A stretch of DNA of 16,484 nt from Acidimicrobiaceae bacterium (GTDB lineage Bacteria; Actinomycetota; Acidimicrobiia; Acidimicrobiales; Ilumatobacteraceae): assembly GCA_006515795.1 (NCBI GenBank), contig VFMC01000069.1, positions 12,122-28,605 of the forward strand. The letters are read 5' to 3'. Both the position numbers and the translations under genes were made by a program. The notes beneath the pieces were generated by a model. It worked only from the letters and a program-made list of their open reading frames with translations, searched no databases and was not told where the DNA came from. The first letter of the stretch is position 1. Each line of letters opens with the position of its first letter. This document shows positions 6,382 through 16,484 of the stretch, in pieces.

Positions 6382-8430
6382 ATGTCCGCGCCCGTGCTCA
6401 CCGGCGAACCGTTCAAGGTGGTCTCCGATTTCGAGCCTGCCGGCGATCAGCCGGCTGCCGTCGCCAAGCTCACCGAAGGCATCCAGCGCGGCGACAGGTT
6501 CCAGACCCTGCTCGGCATCACCGGGTCCGGCAAGAGCGCCACGATCGCCTGGACGATCGAGAACGTGCAGCGGCCCACGCTCATCCTGGCGCCGAACAAG
6601 TCGCTCGCCGCACAGATCGCGCAGGAGATGCGTGAGTTCTTCCCCGACAACCGCGTCGAGTACTTCGTCAGCTACTACGACTACTACCAGCCAGAGGCGT
6701 ACATCCCGTCGAGCGACACCTACATCGAGAAGGACTCGTCGATCAACGACGAGATCGATCGGCTGCGCCACTCAGCCACCGCCGGGTTGCTCACCCGCCG
6801 CGACACCATCGTCGTCGCCTCGGTCAGCTGCATCTACGGCATGGGTAACCCCGAGGAGTACCGCGGGCAGCTCCTCGATCTCAGCGTCGGGGTCGACTAC
6901 GACCAGCGCAGCATCCTGCGCCGGCTCGTCGACCTGCAGTTCGATCGCAACGACCTCACCCTCGGCCGCGGCAAGTTCCGGGTCCGCGGCGACACGATCG
7001 AGGTGCACCCGTCGTACGAGGAGACGGTGCTGCGAATCGAGATGTTCGGCGACACCGTCGACCGTGTCACCGTCGTCGATCCGCTCACCGGCGAGCAGTT
7101 GAAAGAGCTCAACCGGGTGCAGGTCTTTCCCGCCACGCACTACGTGGCCGGCGCCGAGCGCATGCGCAAGGCAGTGGTCGGCATCGAAGCCGAGCTGCAG
7201 GAGCGGCTCGCCTGGTTCGACACCAACGGGAAGTTGCTCGAGGCACAACGGTTGCGCATGCGCACGCAGTACGACCTGGAGATGATCCAAGAGGTGGGTT
7301 ACTGCAACGGCATCGAGAACTACTCGATGCACATCGATGGGCGATCCCACGGTGAGCCGCCGTTCACCTTGCTCGACTACTTCCCCGACGACTTCCTTTT
7401 GGTGATCGACGAGAGTCATGTCGCCGTGCCGCAGCTGCACGGTCAGTTCGAGGGCGACCGCAGTCGCAAGGACATGCTCGTCGAGCACGGCTTCCGGCTG
7501 CCCAGCGCCCGCGACAACCGACCGCTTCGCTTCGACGAGATCATGGAGCGGATCCACCAGGTGGTGTTCCTGTCGGCAACCCCCGCCGCCTACGAGCTGC
7601 GTGTGTCCGAGCAGGTGGTCGAGCAGGTGGTTCGGCCGACCGGACTCGTCGATCCAGAGGTGGTCGTGAAGCCCACGAAGGGTCAGATCGACGATCTCAT
7701 CGAGAACGTCAACGACCGCGTCGCCCGTGGCCACCGGGTGCTCGTCACCACGCTCACCAAGAAGATGGCAGAGGATCTCACCGAGTACCTCCTCGAACAG
7801 GGGCTCCGCGTCCGGTACCTGCACAGCAACATCGACACCATCCAGCGCATCCAGACGCTGCGCGGTCTTCGTCTCGGCGACTTCGACGTGCTGGTCGGCA
7901 TCAACCTGCTCCGCGAGGGTCTCGACCTCCCAGAGGTGTCACTCGTGTGCATCCTCGATGCCGACAAGGAGGGCTTCCTGCGCAGCGAGACCTCGCTCAT
8001 CCAGACCATGGGTCGCGCCGCCCGCAACGTCGACGGGCAGGTGATCATGTACGCCGACAAGGTCACTGCCTCGATGCAGCGAGCCATCGACGAGACCCAA
8101 CGTCGACGTGAGCGTCAGATCGCCTACAACCTCGAGCACGGCATCGATCCGCAGACGATCCGCAAGGCGGTCGGCGACATCTTGTCGATGCTCGGCCTCG
8201 ATTCCGGTGATGGCGGTGCTCCGGTGCCGGGTAAGGATCGGCGCCGTCAGCACGAGCGCGACAAGGTGAAGACCGAGTTGAAGAGCCTTCCCCAGCAGGA
8301 GCTGGCCCGGCTCATCCAGACGCTCGAGGAGGAGATGCACGAGGCCGCCGCGGAGCTCAAGTTCGAGTACGCCGCCCGCCTCCGCGACGAGGTCAACGAG
8401 CTGCGTCGCGAGCTGCGCGACGCCGGCTGA
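6382..8430 (+). CDS. uvrB: Excinuclease ABC subunit B
   Basis: UvrB is the damage-verifying helicase-like subunit loaded by UvrA, and it recruits UvrC for incision. The product is 682 residues, normal for the family. Walker A GITGSGKS is at 45-52. The beta-hairpin region (YYDYYQPEAYIPSSDTYIEK) lies at about 93-113. Walker B VIDESHV is at about 341-347. The late helicase motifs run NLLREGLDLPEVSLV to QTMGRAARN, and a C-terminal UVR domain (EMHEAAAELKFEYAARLRDE) that contacts UvrC closes the protein. ATG 6382 is chosen because MSAPVLTGEPFKVVSDFEPAGDQP is the expected N-terminus and TACCAT stands 6 nt before it. An SOS box overlaps the promoter. The last codons form a perfect 8-bp hairpin, and the stop abuts the stop of the EAL gene on the other strand. 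Confidence 0.98.
   Translation: MSAPVLTGEPFKVVSDFEPAGDQPAAVAKLTEGIQRGDRFQTLLGITGSGKSATIAWTIENVQRPTLILAPNKSLAAQIAQEMREFFPDNRVEYFVSYYDYYQPEAYIPSSDTYIEKDSSINDEIDRLRHSATAGLLTRRDTIVVASVSCIYGMGNPEEYRGQLLDLSVGVDYDQRSILRRLVDLQFDRNDLTLGRGKFRVRGDTIEVHPSYEETVLRIEMFGDTVDRVTVVDPLTGEQLKELNRVQVFPATHYVAGAERMRKAVVGIEAELQERLAWFDTNGKLLEAQRLRMRTQYDLEMIQEVGYCNGIENYSMHIDGRSHGEPPFTLLDYFPDDFLLVIDESHVAVPQLHGQFEGDRSRKDMLVEHGFRLPSARDNRPLRFDEIMERIHQVVFLSATPAAYELRVSEQVVEQVVRPTGLVDPEVVVKPTKGQIDDLIENVNDRVARGHRVLVTTLTKKMAEDLTEYLLEQGLRVRYLHSNIDTIQRIQTLRGLRLGDFDVLVGINLLREGLDLPEVSLVCILDADKEGFLRSETSLIQTMGRAARNVDGQVIMYADKVTASMQRAIDETQRRRERQIAYNLEHGIDPQTIRKAVGDILSMLGLDSGDGGAPVPGKDRRRQHERDKVKTELKSLPQQELARLIQTLEEEMHEAAAELKFEYAARLRDEVNELRRELRDAG
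8403..8423. terminator. Hairpin in the last codons of uvrB
   Basis: GCGTCGCG (8403-8410) and CGCGACGC (8416-8423) are perfect reverse complements around a 5-nt loop, 4 nt before the uvrB stop. The two convergent genes have no intergenic space, so this is the obvious candidate for ending either transcript. There is no T-tract. Confidence 0.4.
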
Positions 8431-9495
8431 TCACCAGCTGCTCACCAGAGGCGCCTCGAGCACAGTCGCCAGTGAGCTCGCCGGTTGGGGCACTGCGAAG
8501 AAGTAGCCCTGCCCGAAGTTGCATCCGAGCTGGATCAACTTGTCGCACTGCACCTGTGTCTCCACCCCTTCGGCGATCACTTCGATCCCGTACTCGGCGG
8601 CCCGGGCCAGCACCGCCAGAACCTCACTTCCGGTGGGGTCGTTGGCCGAGAGCTGTTGGACGAACCGGCGGTCGAGCTTGGCGCCTGAGATCGCGATGCC
8701 ACTGAGCCGTTCGAGGGTGCGGAAGCTCGATGGGACGTCGTCGATGAGGAGCTTTACGCCGAGGTCGATCACGTTGCGGAGCTCCTCCAACGCCGCGTCG
8801 GACAGGTCGTAAGCCACACGCTCGTTGAGCTCGATGCTCAGCGAATCCGGCTCCGTGGCGAACTCGACCAGCCGAGTATTGATCAGTTCGGCGAGCCCGT
8901 GTTCGGGGATGCCGGCCAACTCGAAGTTGATCGCCGCGCTCAGGTCGGGCATGCGATGACGATGGTCGGACAAGAAGTGGAGGGTCGACTCGAGCATCCG
9001 ATCGAACAGGGCCAGCATCGTGTTTCCACTGGTGAAGGCGGAGAGGAAGGTCTCGGGGCCGAGGACCCCGTCGGGTGTCTGCATGCGCGCCAGCGCCTCG
9101 ATGGCGACCACCTCGCCGGTGCGAAGCGCGACGATCGGCTGGAAGTAGGCGACGATTCGCCCCTCTGCCGGATCGTCGCCGAGGCCGATCATCGCATCGG
9201 CCGATGTCGGCGCCTTCGGCATCTTCGCCTCCGCCTCGGAGATCAGCATCAGAGACATCGCCACCGCCTCGCCGATCGCCTGGTAGCGATGGTCGTCGCC
9301 GTGGGTCGCCATGCACAGGAACCCCTCGTCGGTGCCGTGACGGCTCTCGAGAGGGAACGCTGTTCCGAGCGGTCGCTGGCTGATGCTCCAAGTGGCGTCG
9401 GTGGTGTCGTGCAGATACTGCAGCAACCGCTGAGCAGCGCGACTCGTGGTCGCGTCGGAAGTGGTGGCGCCGTCCATCACGGCAGTCATCGGCAT
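8431..9495 (-). CDS. EAL-domain protein (candidate c-di-GMP phosphodiesterase or sensor)
   Basis: The product is 354 residues. The first ~110 residues are unassigned, with no clear signal peptide or membrane segment. Residues ~113-345 are an EAL domain, the fold that hydrolyses cyclic di-GMP to pGpG. Residues matching the usual metal and catalytic set are present: Glu133 (EAL), Asn190, Glu222, Asp252-Asp253, Lys273, Glu312 (AEGVET) and Gln329 (GQGY). Loop 6, normally DFGTGYSS, reads DVPSSFRT, and loss of that loop is known to weaken or abolish activity in EAL proteins, so activity is uncertain. The start is secure: GGAGG lies 6 nt before ATG 9495. The gene is divergent from uvrA across an SOS box, which could also influence it. 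It converges on uvrB with abutting stops. Confidence 0.93.
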   Translation of the reverse strand: MPMTAVMDGATTSDATTSRAAQRLLQYLHDTTDATWSISQRPLGTAFPLESRHGTDEGFLCMATHGDDHRYQAIGEAVAMSLMLISEAEAKMPKAPTSADAMIGLGDDPAEGRIVAYFQPIVALRTGEVVAIEALARMQTPDGVLGPETFLSAFTSGNTMLALFDRMLESTLHFLSDHRHRMPDLSAAINFELAGIPEHGLAELINTRLVEFATEPDSLSIELNERVAYDLSDAALEELRNVIDLGVKLLIDDVPSSFRTLERLSGIAISGAKLDRRFVQQLSANDPTGSEVLAVLARAAEYGIEVIAEGVETQVQCDKLIQLGCNFGQGYFFAVPQPASSLATVLEAPLVSSW

Positions 9496-9501
9496 GATCG
9501 G

Positions 9502-9506
9502 CCTCC
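9502..9506 (-). promoter_or_regulatory. Ribosome binding site of the EAL-domain gene
   Basis: GGAGG on the minus strand is 6 nt before ATG 9495, an ideal spacing. It contrasts with the leaderless-looking starts of the uvr genes. Confidence 0.8.
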
Positions 9507-9545
9507 AACTTCAGCACTTCATCCCGCCATTGGGTGGTTCCGGAC

Positions 9546-9560
9546 CGTACACCTGTTCGA
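9546..9560 (+). promoter_or_regulatory. LexA operator (SOS box) of uvrA
   Basis: CGTACACCTGTTCG (9546-9559) matches CGAAC-N4-GTTCG with one mismatch, and a further A extends the right half-site. It lies 10 nt before TACCAT. The 138-nt gap is shared with the divergent EAL gene, so one operator may affect both. Confidence 0.7.
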
Positions 9561-9569
9561 TGAAGCTGC

Positions 9570-9575
9570 TACCAT
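9570..9575 (+). promoter_or_regulatory. Candidate distal promoter (P1) -10 upstream of uvrA
   Basis: TACCAT, followed by CGG as at uvrB, ends 6 nt before an ATG at 9582. Hexamer, following bases and ATG spacing all copy the uvrB promoter, but this ATG opens a short leader ORF and not uvrA. Confidence 0.5.
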
Positions 9576-9581
9576 CGGCCT

Positions 9582-9623
9582 ATGCCGACCGTCCAGATCC
9601 GCCCTGTCGCGCCCGATCGGTAG
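9582..9623 (+). CDS. Putative 13-codon leader ORF upstream of uvrA
   Basis: ATG 9582 opens a short frame encoding MPTVQIRPVAPDR and stops at TAG 9621-9623, 10 nt before the uvrA ATG. It would be translated from a leaderless P1 transcript. Its frame differs from uvrA. It may be a control peptide that permits reinitiation at uvrA, or an accidental frame. I have no homology evidence. Confidence 0.3.
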   Translation: MPTVQIRPVAPDR

Positions 9624-9626
9624 CCT
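9621..9626 (+). promoter_or_regulatory. Candidate proximal promoter (P2) -10 of uvrA
   Basis: TAGCCT ends 7 nt before ATG 9634, a leaderless arrangement identical in hexamer to the one before uvrC (14543-14548). Its first three bases are also the stop codon of the leader ORF. Confidence 0.5.
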
Positions 9627-9633
9627 CCACCCG

Positions 9634-12667
<3,034 letters not shown>

Positions 12668-13637
12668 TCCGGGCGTGGACGGCCGCATCGGCAGGTGCGT
12701 TCATCGCTGCGATCGGTGGCCAGATCGGCTCGTTCCCGGTCTTCGTCGTCGGCATGCTCGCGTTCGGTGCGGGTCAGGCGGCAGCGTTGCAGGGTCGGTT
12801 CGTGGCTGCCGATCTGGCCTCCGACAGCGAGCGGTCGCGCGCCATCGGGTCGGTCGTCTGGGTGGGCACGCTAGGCGCCGCGTTCGGCCCCCTGCTCACA
12901 CCGTGGGAGCGGCGGGTGGCCGATGCGGCCGGTCTCGAGCCGCTCGTCGGACCGTTCCTGTTCGCCGCGGTGCTCTTCGCCGTGTCCGGCGCGGTCGTCG
13001 CGGTGTGGTTGCGCCCCGATCCGCTCGAGGTTGCCGGGCTCCTCGATCCGCACGCCTCGCGAGTGCGCCCGCTGCGCCAGGTGCGCACCGCGATCTCGGT
13101 GGTCGCGGTTCGGCCGTCGGCGCAGCTCGGGCTCGCTGCGATGGTGGTCTCGCAGACGGCGATGGTCGCAGTCATGACCATGACGCCCCCGTACATGAAG
13201 GATCACAACCACTCCGACCTCAGTGCCTACGTCATCGCCTTGCACATAGTGGGCATGTACGGCTTCTCACCTTTTGTCGGCCGCGCCGTCGAACGCATCG
13301 GCAGGCCGAAGTCGATCATGGTCGGTTCGGTCATCTTGGGGGCGGGAACCACCATCTCGGTGATCGGTGGTTACTCGCCGGTGCTGGTCTTCATCGGGTT
13401 GTTCTTGTTGGGCGTCGGTTGGAGCTTCGGTCTGGTGGCCGGGAGCACCCTGTTGAGCGAATCCGTACCGTCCGCCAGCCGGGTCGAGGTGCAAGGCGCC
13501 GGCGACCTGCTGATGAGCCTGTGCGGCGGAGCGGCCGCGCTGAGCTCCGGCTTCGTCAAGCAGTCGTTCGGGTACCACACGGTTGCGTATGCCGGAACGC
13601 TGTTGGCCGGCGCCCTGTTGGTGTACACGATGTCGGC

Positions 13638-13661
13638 GCGGCCGGCGGTTCGCCGGGCCGC
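13638..13661. terminator. Hairpin in the last codons of the MFS gene
   Basis: GCGGCCGGCG (13638-13647) pairs with CGCCGG (13651-13656) and CCGC (13658-13661), with one bulged G and a 3-nt loop. It stands directly before the TGA of the MFS gene, as the hairpin at the end of uvrB does. It is a candidate terminator for the convergent pair and has no T-tract. Confidence 0.4.
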
Positions 13662-13665
13662 CTGA

Positions 13666-14505
13666 TCAGCTGCCGCGGAGGCGCTTGCCGAGCTCGCTCA
13701 GGCGCTTGCGTTCGGCGTCGCTGAGACCGACGGAGTTCATCTTGTCGAGCAGGCGATCCATCTCGTGTTGGTCGGCAGGTGATGGCCCGGTCCATGGGCC
13801 GGCGACCACTCGGTCGAAGTCGCGACCCTGCCTGCGCGAGCGCTTCGTCTTCGGTTTCGCCGACGAATTGGGCATCGGGATGTGCGGGATCCATGCGTAC
13901 TCGGCGAGCAGTCCGTAACCGCGCCCGGCGATGGCCGCGGTGGCTAGCGAGACGAGGAGCAAGATGATCCGCTCGCTGTCGCGGTTGCCGGAGAGCTGCA
14001 GGATCTCGATGACGACGATGACCGCGGCGATCACCCACGCCGGTACGCCGAAGAAGAAGCGAACGTTCGGGTATTCGGCGGCGAACACGCAGAAGATGGC
14101 GATCTCGACGGAACGGATGCCGGCCTGTGGGATGTCGAGCAGGGCGCCGATGATGCCCGGCACGACGGCGAGCAGCAGCAGCAGGACGGCGAACTGCATC
14201 CGGCCGACCATCCGCTCGAGCTCCTTGCCGAAGTACCACAGCATGGCGATGATGGCCAGCGTCCAGATGTCGGGTGCGTTGGCGATCGGCCAGGTGAACA
14301 GACGCCAGACCTGTCCGTTGAGCACCTTGTCGGGCCACAGGATGAGCGGCTCGAGGAAGCTCGGGCTGAGCGCCCAGACGAACATCGACAGGGTGCACAG
14401 CAGGGCGGCCAGGAGGCTGGTGTTCACATCGACCGCGCCGACCCGGAACCACGGATCATCGTGGCCGCGGCGGCCGGGGAACGAGAGCGAGAAGCGACCG
14501 GACAC
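13666..14505 (-). CDS. Rhomboid-like membrane protein lacking catalytic residues
   Basis: The product (279 residues from GTG 14505) has about five to six hydrophobic segments (for example residues 28-47, 79-93, 104-124, 132-143, 154-171, 179-194). The loop WRLFTWPI (67-74) and the segment IIAMLWYFGKELERMVG match the L1 loop and second helix of rhomboid proteases. The His and Asn normally in that helix are absent, and I find no GxSG serine motif or partner His, so it is probably a pseudoprotease. The C-terminus (about 240-279) is soluble, with a helical region EMDRLLDKMNSVGLSDAERKRLSELG resembling the small DUF6576-type domain seen after some rhomboids. GTG 14505 is supported by TAGGGT 7 nt upstream. 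The frame runs on antisense to uvrC, which I disregard. Function is unknown, perhaps membrane protein binding or quality control. Confidence 0.85.
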   Translation of the reverse strand: MSGRFSLSFPGRRGHDDPWFRVGAVDVNTSLLAALLCTLSMFVWALSPSFLEPLILWPDKVLNGQVWRLFTWPIANAPDIWTLAIIAMLWYFGKELERMVGRMQFAVLLLLLAVVPGIIGALLDIPQAGIRSVEIAIFCVFAAEYPNVRFFFGVPAWVIAAVIVVIEILQLSGNRDSERIILLLVSLATAAIAGRGYGLLAEYAWIPHIPMPNSSAKPKTKRSRRQGRDFDRVVAGPWTGPSPADQHEMDRLLDKMNSVGLSDAERKRLSELGKRLRGS

Positions 14506-14512
14506 GTCCCGA

Positions 14513-14518
14513 ACCCTA
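14513..14518 (-). promoter_or_regulatory. Candidate leaderless -10 of the rhomboid-like gene
   Basis: TAGGGT on the minus strand is 7 nt before GTG 14505, with no Shine-Dalgarno. It faces the uvrC promoter in a 51-nt divergent gap. Confidence 0.5.
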
Positions 14519-14542
14519 CCGCCGGAGATTCGGCCGGGGGCG

Positions 14543-14548
14543 TAGCCT
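14543..14548 (+). promoter_or_regulatory. Candidate leaderless -10 of uvrC
   Basis: TAGCCT is 8 nt before ATG 14557. The hexamer is identical to the proximal uvrA one. I see no LexA-type site in the gap, so uvrC looks constitutive compared with uvrA and uvrB. Confidence 0.5.
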
Positions 14549-14556
14549 CGACTTCG

Positions 14557-16437
14557 ATGGTGAAGCGTCCTCCTGCCGGCACGATCCCTGATTCGCCAGG
14601 CTCGTACCAGTTCAAGGATGCGCTCGGCCGGGTCATCTACGTGGGCAAGGCGTCGAGCCTCCGCCAGCGCCTGTCGAACTACTTCCAGGACCCCCGCAAC
14701 ATGCATCCGCGCACGGCGCAGATGGTGGCTACCGCCGAATCGGTGGAGTGGACCACGGTGCGCAACGAGGTCGAGGCGTTGATGCTCGAGTACAGCCTCA
14801 TCAAGCAGCACCGCCCCCGCTTCAACATCCGCCTTCGCGACGACAAGAGCTACCCGTTCCTGGCGGTGACCCTCGACGAGCAGTTCCCGAGAGCGTTGGT
14901 GATGCGTGGCCGAAAACGCAAGGGCACCCGCTACTTCGGTCCGTACGGACACGCCTACGCGATCCGCGAAACGCTCGACCTGCTGCTGCGCAGCTTCCCC
15001 ATCCGCACCTGCAGCCCGGGCAAGTTCAACGAGCACCAGCGGCTCGGTCGTCCATGCCTGCTCTTCCACATCGAGAAGTGCAGCGGTCCGTGCGTCGGCG
15101 AGATCGACGAGATGCCGTATCGGCAGCTGGTCACCGAACTGTGCGAGTTCCTCGATGGTGACACCGACGAGATCGTCACCCGTCTGCAGACCGACATGCG
15201 CGAGGCGGCTTCGACGCTCGAGTACGAGCGCGCAGCAAGGTTGCGCGACCGGTTGGTGTCGGTTCAGCGCGCCATCGAGAAGCAGCAGATGGTGGCCGAA
15301 CGCAGCGAGGATCTCGATGTGATCGGCCTGGCCGAGGACGAGCTCGAGGCCGCGGTGCAAGTGTTCTTCGTGCGCAAGGGGCGGGTGGTGGGGCGCAAGG
15401 GCTTCATCCTCGACAAGGTCGAGGATCTGTCGGCTGGTGGGCTCGTCGACCGGATCCTCGAGGAGATGTACGGCGACGAACCGCCGGCCGGTGTGCCGAA
15501 GCAGGTGCTCGTGCCCGTGGCTAGTGGGGATGTCGCGACCTATGAGGAGTGGCTGTCGCACCTGCGTGGCTCGAGGGTGCAGGTTCGGGTGCCGTTGCGG
15601 GGCGACAAGCGGGAACTGCACGAGACCGTCACCCGCAACGCCCGCGAGGAGTTCGTGCGCCACCGCTTGCGCCGGGCCGGCGATCACAACGCCCGCAGCC
15701 GGGCACTCACCGAGATCCAAGACCTGCTCGGCCTCCCGGAGGCTCCGCTGCGAATCGAGTGCTACGACATGGCCCACCTGCAGGGCACCGACTACGTCGG
15801 CTCGATGGTGGTGCTCGAGGATGGTCTGCCGAACAAGCGCGAGTACCGCCGCTTCAAGGTGAAAGACGTGCCAGGCAACGACGACTACGCGGCGATGGAG
15901 GAGGTGCTCACCCGGCGGCTGTCGGCGTACCTCGCCGAGCGCGATCGGCCGATCGGCGAACGCGGCGAGCGGCCGAGCAAGTTCGCCTACCCGCCGCAGT
16001 TGCTCCTCGTAGATGGAGGCAAGGGCCAGCTGGGTGTGGCCGAGCGGGTCGTGCAACGCCTCGGCCTCGCCGATGAGATCCCCATCGCCTCGTTGGCCAA
16101 GCGCTTCGAGGAGGTCTACCTACCCGGCAGCGCCGACCCGGTGGAGGTGCCCCGCGGCAGCGAGGCGCTGTTCATGCTGCAGCGCATCAGAGACGAGGCC
16201 CACCGCTTCGCCAACTCGTTCCACCGCGAGCTTCGCGGCAAGCGGATGACGGCGAGCTCGCTCGACGGAATCGCCGGGCTGGGACCGGCACGCTCGAAGA
16301 AGCTCGTCCAGGCGATGGGTGGCGTGAACGCGGTCAAGAAGGCCTCGCTCGACGATCTGAAGGCCCTGTCGTTCCTGCCCGCCGCGGTGGCCGAGGCGGT
16401 GCACGCCAGGTTCCACATCGAAGCGTCCCCCGGCTGA
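14557..16437 (+). CDS. uvrC: Excinuclease ABC subunit C
   Basis: UvrC makes both incisions around a lesion in the UvrB-DNA complex. The product is 626 residues, normal for the family. The N-terminal GIY-YIG nuclease (3' incision) has GSY at 15-17, IYVG at 27-30, Arg38 and the acidic NEVEAL at 70-75. Cysteines 152, 167, 175 and 179 match the four reported to hold an iron-sulphur cluster. A UVR domain (about 205-245) binds UvrB. The RNase H-like nuclease (5' incision) has Asp404 (ECYDMAHLQG), Asp486 (LVDGGKGQL) and His549 (RDEAHRF). The C-terminal double helix-hairpin-helix (LDGIAGLGPARSKKLVQAMGG) binds DNA. ATG 14557 is chosen from the TAGCCT hexamer and the family N-terminus (PDSPGSYQF). The frame is intact throughout, unlike uvrA. 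In many Gram-positive bacteria uvrC is followed by rapZ. Confidence 0.98.
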   Translation: MVKRPPAGTIPDSPGSYQFKDALGRVIYVGKASSLRQRLSNYFQDPRNMHPRTAQMVATAESVEWTTVRNEVEALMLEYSLIKQHRPRFNIRLRDDKSYPFLAVTLDEQFPRALVMRGRKRKGTRYFGPYGHAYAIRETLDLLLRSFPIRTCSPGKFNEHQRLGRPCLLFHIEKCSGPCVGEIDEMPYRQLVTELCEFLDGDTDEIVTRLQTDMREAASTLEYERAARLRDRLVSVQRAIEKQQMVAERSEDLDVIGLAEDELEAAVQVFFVRKGRVVGRKGFILDKVEDLSAGGLVDRILEEMYGDEPPAGVPKQVLVPVASGDVATYEEWLSHLRGSRVQVRVPLRGDKRELHETVTRNAREEFVRHRLRRAGDHNARSRALTEIQDLLGLPEAPLRIECYDMAHLQGTDYVGSMVVLEDGLPNKREYRRFKVKDVPGNDDYAAMEEVLTRRLSAYLAERDRPIGERGERPSKFAYPPQLLLVDGGKGQLGVAERVVQRLGLADEIPIASLAKRFEEVYLPGSADPVEVPRGSEALFMLQRIRDEAHRFANSFHRELRGKRMTASSLDGIAGLGPARSKKLVQAMGGVNAVKKASLDDLKALSFLPAAVAEAVHARFHIEASPG

Positions 16438-16455
16438 ACCGGTCTGCCCGCACCG

Positions 16456-16461
16456 TACGCT
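16456..16461 (+). promoter_or_regulatory. Candidate leaderless -10 of the last gene
   Basis: TACGCT is 8 nt before ATG 16470, the same geometry as at uvrC and the kinase. Confidence 0.4.
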
Positions 16462-16469
16462 GCTCGGCG

Positions 16470-16484
16470 ATGGCCGACGACGAC
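16470..16484 (+). CDS. 5' end of an unidentified gene (five codons)
   Basis: ATG 16470 opens a frame (MADDD) that runs off the window 33 nt after the uvrC stop. The start is supported only by its leaderless-type hexamer and the short distance. The common uvrC-rapZ-whiA order suggests the nucleotide-binding protein RapZ, but five residues cannot show this. Confidence 0.45.

Noticed and set aside
5514..6416. N-terminal 300 residues of a long minus-strand frame continuous with the histidine kinase
   Set aside because: They run antisense to coaE and the coaE-uvrB gap, are Ser/Arg/Thr-rich and show no domain. The kinase is taken to start at GTG 5513.
14506..16056. Long minus-strand frame continuous with the rhomboid-like gene
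   Set aside because: It lies antisense to a fully recognisable uvrC; open only because of high GC at third codon positions.

Overview
This is a high-GC bacterial segment. It is most likely actinobacterial, and the protein style and gene set suggest Acidimicrobiia (Ilumatobacter-like); that placement is inference from memory of the families, not a search. The neighbourhood polA - methyltransferase - rpsA - coaE - uvrB - uvrA resembles the polA/rpsA/coaE/uvrB/uvrA region of mycobacteria. Many genes start directly at, or 6-8 nt after, a TANNNT -10-like hexamer with no Shine-Dalgarno, as expected of the leaderless transcripts common in Actinobacteria.

Layout. 1-738: 3' end of polA. 739-849: intergenic with a near-perfect palindrome. 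850-1587: class I SAM methyltransferase. 1777-3156: rpsA (ribosomal protein S1, four S1 domains). 3188-5513 (minus): a histidine kinase overlapping (GTGA) a NarL-type response regulator that is broken by an internal deletion and frameshift. 5572-6228: coaE, divergent from the kinase. 6382-8430: uvrB. 8431-9495 (minus): EAL-domain protein, convergent with uvrB. 9634-12667: uvrA, interrupted by a 7-bp tandem duplication. 12538-13665: MFS transporter lacking its first membrane helix and overlapping the uvrA 3' end. 13666-14505 (minus): catalytically dead rhomboid-like membrane protein. 14557-16437: uvrC. 16470-16484: first five codons of a further gene. There is no gene-free stretch longer than 300 bases.

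How it works together. UvrA, UvrB and UvrC find, verify and excise bulky DNA damage, and PolA fills the gap, so nearly the whole nucleotide-excision-repair route is encoded here. uvrB and uvrA each carry a LexA-type operator (CGAAC-N4-GTTC) in front of a near-identical promoter core, so they are probably SOS-induced; uvrC has no such site. The remaining genes supply translation (S1), coenzyme A synthesis (CoaE), signalling (kinase/regulator, EAL) and membrane functions.

The most notable points are the lesions and the small-scale structure. One lesion frameshifts uvrA, one removes the end of the response-regulator receiver, and one seems to have fused the uvrA end to the MFS start. Two convergent gene pairs meet exactly at TGATCA with a GC hairpin in the last codons. 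A leader ORF and dual promoter precede uvrA, and several short tandem duplications occur. I do not see a new defence or mobile system in the window.
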